Of a stretch of 64,000 bases of DNA, positions 61,352 to 64,000 are shown in pieces. The notes under the pieces are model-generated. The model worked only from the letters and a program-made list of their open reading frames with translations. It was not told the DNA's origin and did not search any database. The stretch comes from Thiodiazotropha sp040791665. GTDB taxonomy: Bacteria > Pseudomonadota > Gammaproteobacteria > Chromatiales > Chromatiaceae. The position numbers were made by a program, and so were the translations under genes. The stretch lies in the NCBI GenBank assembly GCA_040791665.1, contig JBFNNX010000023.1, positions 1 through 64,000 on the forward strand. The letters are read 5' to 3'. How positions within the stretch are numbered: position 1 is the first letter of the stretch; each line of letters begins with the position of its first letter.

Positions 61352-62026
61352 ATGAACTGGAAACAGGCATATCGTTCTTTTTACTATGAAGGCGCACCTG
61401 AACCTCGGGACCTTGAGCTTCAGTATCGAAACACTGCATTACTGACCATAGATATACAGAACACCTACATGAAACCAGCCGAGGATCCAATTGAACGGGA
61501 ACGCTGGGCCCCATTCAGAACACGAATGAATGAGATCGTCATTCCCACCATCAGCGATTTGCAAAATCGTTTTCGCCGAAAGGGAATCGATGTTCTTCAT
61601 GCCCGTATTGCCTGCCTGCTCGATGACGGGCGCGATCGATCACTCAGTCAAAAAAAACCGGGTTGGAACTATCTGTTGCTACCTCTTAATACGGAAGACT
61701 CGCAAATAGTTCCAGAATTAAGCCCCGCAACGGGAGAGATCGTCGTAAGCAAAACCACAGACAGCGCGCTTACCGGCACCAACCTTAGATTAGTGCTGCA
61801 CAACATGGGAATTGAAAACGTCATTATGGGCGGCATATTCACCGACCAATGTGTCTCTTCCACTGTGAGAAGCCTGGCAGATGAGAGCTTTAACGTAGTC
61901 GTTGTTGAAGACTGCTGTGCGGCAGGTACTGATAACCTGCACTATCGGGAACTGGAAATCATCAATATGATCTATTGCCACGTCATATCCAGTCAGGAGC
62001 TGATAGAAATAATGAATCTAACATGA
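61352..62026 (+). CDS. Isochorismatase-fold cysteine hydrolase
   Basis: A 224-residue hydrolase with the D-K-C triad: LLTIDIQN (Asp), EIVVSKTTDSALTGTNL (Lys) and TDQCVSSTVRSLAD (Cys, the nucleophile). This is the isochorismatase/nicotinamidase family, which cleaves C-N or C-O bonds in small amides or esters. ATG at 61352-61354 has GGAGGA directly upstream and gives the usual length. The frame runs on to 61181 and would add a hydrophobic segment, so a membrane-tethered form is possible but lacks a ribosome site. Substrate unknown. Confidence 0.82.
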   Translation: MNWKQAYRSFYYEGAPEPRDLELQYRNTALLTIDIQNTYMKPAEDPIERERWAPFRTRMNEIVIPTISDLQNRFRRKGIDVLHARIACLLDDGRDRSLSQKKPGWNYLLLPLNTEDSQIVPELSPATGEIVVSKTTDSALTGTNLRLVLHNMGIENVIMGGIFTDQCVSSTVRSLADESFNVVVVEDCCAAGTDNLHYRELEIINMIYCHVISSQELIEIMNLT

Positions 62027-62116
62027 ACAATTAATCAATGTTCATGCACGCTGATAGTGAACAAACCGCATATACATTTTCCAACTACACTATGTTTACA
62101 CCCGATCACTCTACTA

Positions 62117-62382
62117 GGGCCTGTTAACACTAATCCAATACGCCCTGTTGTGCCTGAAAAAGCGCCAATCAAGGCGCGAGGAGAGAGGTTTGGTAATTCC
62201 AAATGAGCGACGAGCAACGCCGAGTGGCGCTTTTTTCAGGCGCAACCCGAAGGGCTGGGGCTGTTTTCGCCCCCAGCGGCGTTATCATTCGCTTATGTAG
62301 AATGACTACACCTCGCTCATTCTGCCTTGCTGGGCACAAAAACAGCCCCAGCAGGGTGTATTGGATTAGTGTTAACAGGCCC
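62117..62382. mobile_element. Complete 266-bp MITE with 31-bp terminal inverted repeats
   Basis: The ends GGGCCTGTTAACACTAATCC and the mirror are complementary over 31 bases with one mismatch (positions 62117-62147 and 62352-62382). TA flanks both sides (62115-62116 and 62383-62384), a two-base target duplication. The inside has no transposase, only short blocks of inverted sequence (GGGCTGGGGCTG... / CAGCCCCAGC). Ends and TA duplication fit IS5-family (IS427-like) miniature derivatives, mobilised in trans. Confidence 0.88.
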
Positions 62383-62443
62383 TAATACCTCACTTAAACC
62401 ATGATCTGTAGTTGCATGTTTTACCCAATCCAACGGTGAAATC

Positions 62444-62725
62444 ATGAAAGCAATATGGAATGGCAGATTGCTAGCTGAAAGCGACAAAACCCTGATCGTA
62501 GAGGGCAATCACTATTTCCCTCCGACATCACTGAACCGCAAGTATTTCAGAAACAGTGATACAACGTCATTGTGCGTCTGGAAAGGCATGGCCAACTATT
62601 ACACAATCTGTGTCGACGGCGAGATCAATCAGGATGCGGCCTGGTACTACCCCTCTCCTTCAACGGCCGCAGTGGAGATAAAAGACTATGTTGCATTTTG
62701 GCATGGAGTGGAGATCATCGAATGA
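62444..62725 (+). CDS. DUF427 family protein
   Basis: A 93-residue protein with the DUF427 pattern MKAIWNGxxLAESDxTxxVEGNHYFPP, CxWKGxANYYTI, AAWYYPxPxxAAxxIKDYVAFWxGVEI. Small beta protein of unknown function. It follows the MITE by 62 bases. Confidence 0.9.
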   Translation: MKAIWNGRLLAESDKTLIVEGNHYFPPTSLNRKYFRNSDTTSLCVWKGMANYYTICVDGEINQDAAWYYPSPSTAAVEIKDYVAFWHGVEIIE

Positions 62726-62806
62726 GCGACTGCTACCGCGGAGTCGATTGCAAATACCGCCATCAGAGTGATAACGTTTTGTGTTTCATTGTTTACTCCC
62801 GGTATA

Positions 62807-63076
62807 TCAGGATTTCCCGGTGCGCGTCTGTAACAGCTGCTCCAACCGACCGTTACTGTCCAGCGAACGCAGGTCGTCATAACCACCGATCGCCTGATTG
62901 CCGATCACAATCTGCGGGAAGGTCCGACCGCCGGTGCGCTCTACCATCTCTGTGAGGGTACTGGGATCATCAGTGACATCCAGCTCTTCAAAATCGATAC
63001 GTCGTGACTCCAGTAAAGCCTTTGCATGGCTGCAATAGGGGCATAATGGCTTGGTATAAATCGCTACATCAGGCAT
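62807..63076 (-). CDS. grxC: Glutaredoxin 3
   Basis: An 89-residue glutaredoxin. The dithiol active site is KPLCPYCSHAK (C12, C15), with the cis-Pro segment GGRTFPQIVIG and glutathione-binding GGYDDLRSL. It uses glutathione to reduce disulfides or glutathionylated proteins in the cytoplasm. Length and motifs match GrxC. Divergent from the AraC-type gene, with about 115 bases between starts. Confidence 0.95.
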   Translation of the reverse strand: MPDVAIYTKPLCPYCSHAKALLESRRIDFEELDVTDDPSTLTEMVERTGGRTFPQIVIGNQAIGGYDDLRSLDSNGRLEQLLQTRTGKS

Positions 63077-63193
63077 TTTCTCTCTCCGTTGTTATTCAAG
63101 ATGTAGGCCATTATTAAGCACAAATAAAATACTATCTATGCCATTTCGTACAATATTTATGTCTAATCGTCTTTTTATTCTATACTTGTAAAC

Positions 63194-64000
63194 ATGGATC
63201 TACTGAGTGAAATACTGCGGTCACTGCACCTCAGAGCGAGTGTATTTCTACATGCCTGTTTTCGTGGAGACTGGGCGGTTGACACCTCAGGGCAACGCCG
63301 TGCAACCTTCCATCTGGTTGCCAACGGGGGTTGCTGGCTGCACATGCCCGATAGAGAGGAGCCGATTGCGCTTGCCGGTGACGACCTGATCGTCTTTCCA
63401 CACGATGCCCAGCATACGATCAGCAACTGTCAATACCCCGTTGCCGACGACTTTCCCCGCAATCAGTTGCCTGATGATTCAGCTACAGGTCCCGGTGTCA
63501 CATTGATTTGTGGCTATTTCGACTTCGACCGGGATAGTTGGAATCCACTCATCGACGCGCTGCCGGCTGTCATGATCATCCGTAATGACGGAACCACCGC
63601 CGTTCCCTTCTCCCATTCATTGAGGCAGCTGTTGATTCATGAGATCGAGACCGTACAGCTAGGCGGCACGCTGGTGATCGATAAACTGTCGGAGGTCATG
63701 TTTATCAATACGATAAGGCATCACTTGAAAAACAACAGTGAGGCAGGGTTCGTCGCTGCACTGGCTGACGAGAAGATAGGCAAGGCATTGAGCAAGATTC
63801 ACGAAACGCCTTCCTATAACTGGAGCGTCGAACGCCTGGCGCAGGTTGCCGGTATGTCGCGTTCGGCATTCTCCGGACGTTTCTGTCAACTCGTCGGTCT
63901 GTCGCCAATGCACTACCTGAGCCGCTGGCGCATGACCAAGGCTCACCACCTCTTCCAGAACGGAAATCACTCTGTGTCTCGAGTTGCGGAACTCTCCGGT
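63194..64000 (+). CDS. AraC-family regulator with cupin domain (3' incomplete)
   Basis: Open from the ATG at 63194 to the window edge, 269 codons, without a stop. Residues 1-190 form the cupin sensory domain (HLRASVFLHACFRGDWAVDT..., GCWLHMPDREEPIALAGDDLIVFPHDAQHTI), typical of AraC proteins that follow the cupin_6 type. The first HTH is at about 215-260 (WSVERLAQVAGMSRSAFSGRFCQLVGLSPMHYLSRWRMTKAHHL), and the second helix-turn-helix begins at the end. The effector is unknown. The C-terminal 30-40 residues lie beyond the window. Confidence 0.9.
   Translation, partial: MDLLSEILRSLHLRASVFLHACFRGDWAVDTSGQRRATFHLVANGGCWLHMPDREEPIALAGDDLIVFPHDAQHTISNCQYPVADDFPRNQLPDDSATGPGVTLICGYFDFDRDSWNPLIDALPAVMIIRNDGTTAVPFSHSLRQLLIHEIETVQLGGTLVIDKLSEVMFINTIRHHLKNNSEAGFVAALADEKIGKALSKIHETPSYNWSVERLAQVAGMSRSAFSGRFCQLVGLSPMHYLSRWRMTKAHHLFQNGNHSVSRVAELSG

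Overview
The window looks like chromosomal DNA of a facultatively denitrifying gammaproteobacterium with sulfur-oxidiser traits (inferred, Chromatiales-like, for example a Sedimenticola/Thiodiazotropha-type lineage). The grounds are a full narK1-narK2-narGHJI respiratory nitrate reductase operon with a DsrC/TusE-family gene and an FKBP isomerase at its 3' end, a NarX/NarL pair, an FNR-type regulator, a second DsrC-family gene, bacteriohemerythrins and many c-di-GMP enzymes. No rRNA, tRNA or CRISPR array was recognised.

Layout. 1-13.9 kb is a mosaic accessory region: a 5'-truncated dGTPase joined to an intact nucleotidyltransferase, a Phd/VapC-type toxin-antitoxin pair, a duplicated small secreted protein (one copy dead and carrying a 29-bp TA-flanked insertion), an SDR enzyme, a patatin phospholipase and an OMPLA-like phospholipase separated by remnants of a REP-associated-type transposase, and several membrane proteins. 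13.9-29.2 kb is rich in signalling: a GGDEF enzyme, a CHASE-PAS-GGDEF-EAL enzyme, a periplasmic-binding lipoprotein paired with a HAMP-PAS-GGDEF-EAL enzyme, a bacteriohemerythrin and an FNR-like regulator with an altered cysteine set; a ThiS/MoaD-like, BNR-repeat, radical SAM cluster lies among them. 30.0-43.7 kb is the nitrate respiration locus, with a well placed FNR-type box and a 12-bp hairpin that would bury the narK1 ribosome binding site; narXL is divergent. 44.0-45.6 kb holds a compact three-gene ExbB/ExbD-like membrane operon. 45.6-49.6 kb holds a TlpA thioredoxin, a secreted protein, an extraordinary secreted protein made of about 50 Gly-Met-Xaa triplets, and a convergent MsrA-MsrB lipoprotein that could repair it. 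50-58 kb holds small genes (zinc ribbon, RebB-like, DUF2799 lipoprotein, HAD hydrolase, cysteine-free DsrC-like), a decayed rhodanese, a CPA2 antiporter and an overlapping hemerythrin/REC-GGDEF pair. 58.4-64 kb has an M1-type metallopeptidase lipoprotein, an MscS channel, an isochorismatase-fold hydrolase, a complete 266-bp MITE, DUF427, glutaredoxin and a 3'-incomplete AraC regulator.

How it fits together. The regulator, sensor and transporter set points to switching between oxygen and nitrate respiration, with oxygen or redox input also reaching c-di-GMP signalling through hemerythrin and periplasmic-sensor proteins. The strongest candidate for an undescribed system is the Met-rich exported protein facing MsrAB, read here as a possible sacrificial methionine oxidant sink with its own repair enzyme. 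The three-gene ExbB/ExbD-like operon is the second.
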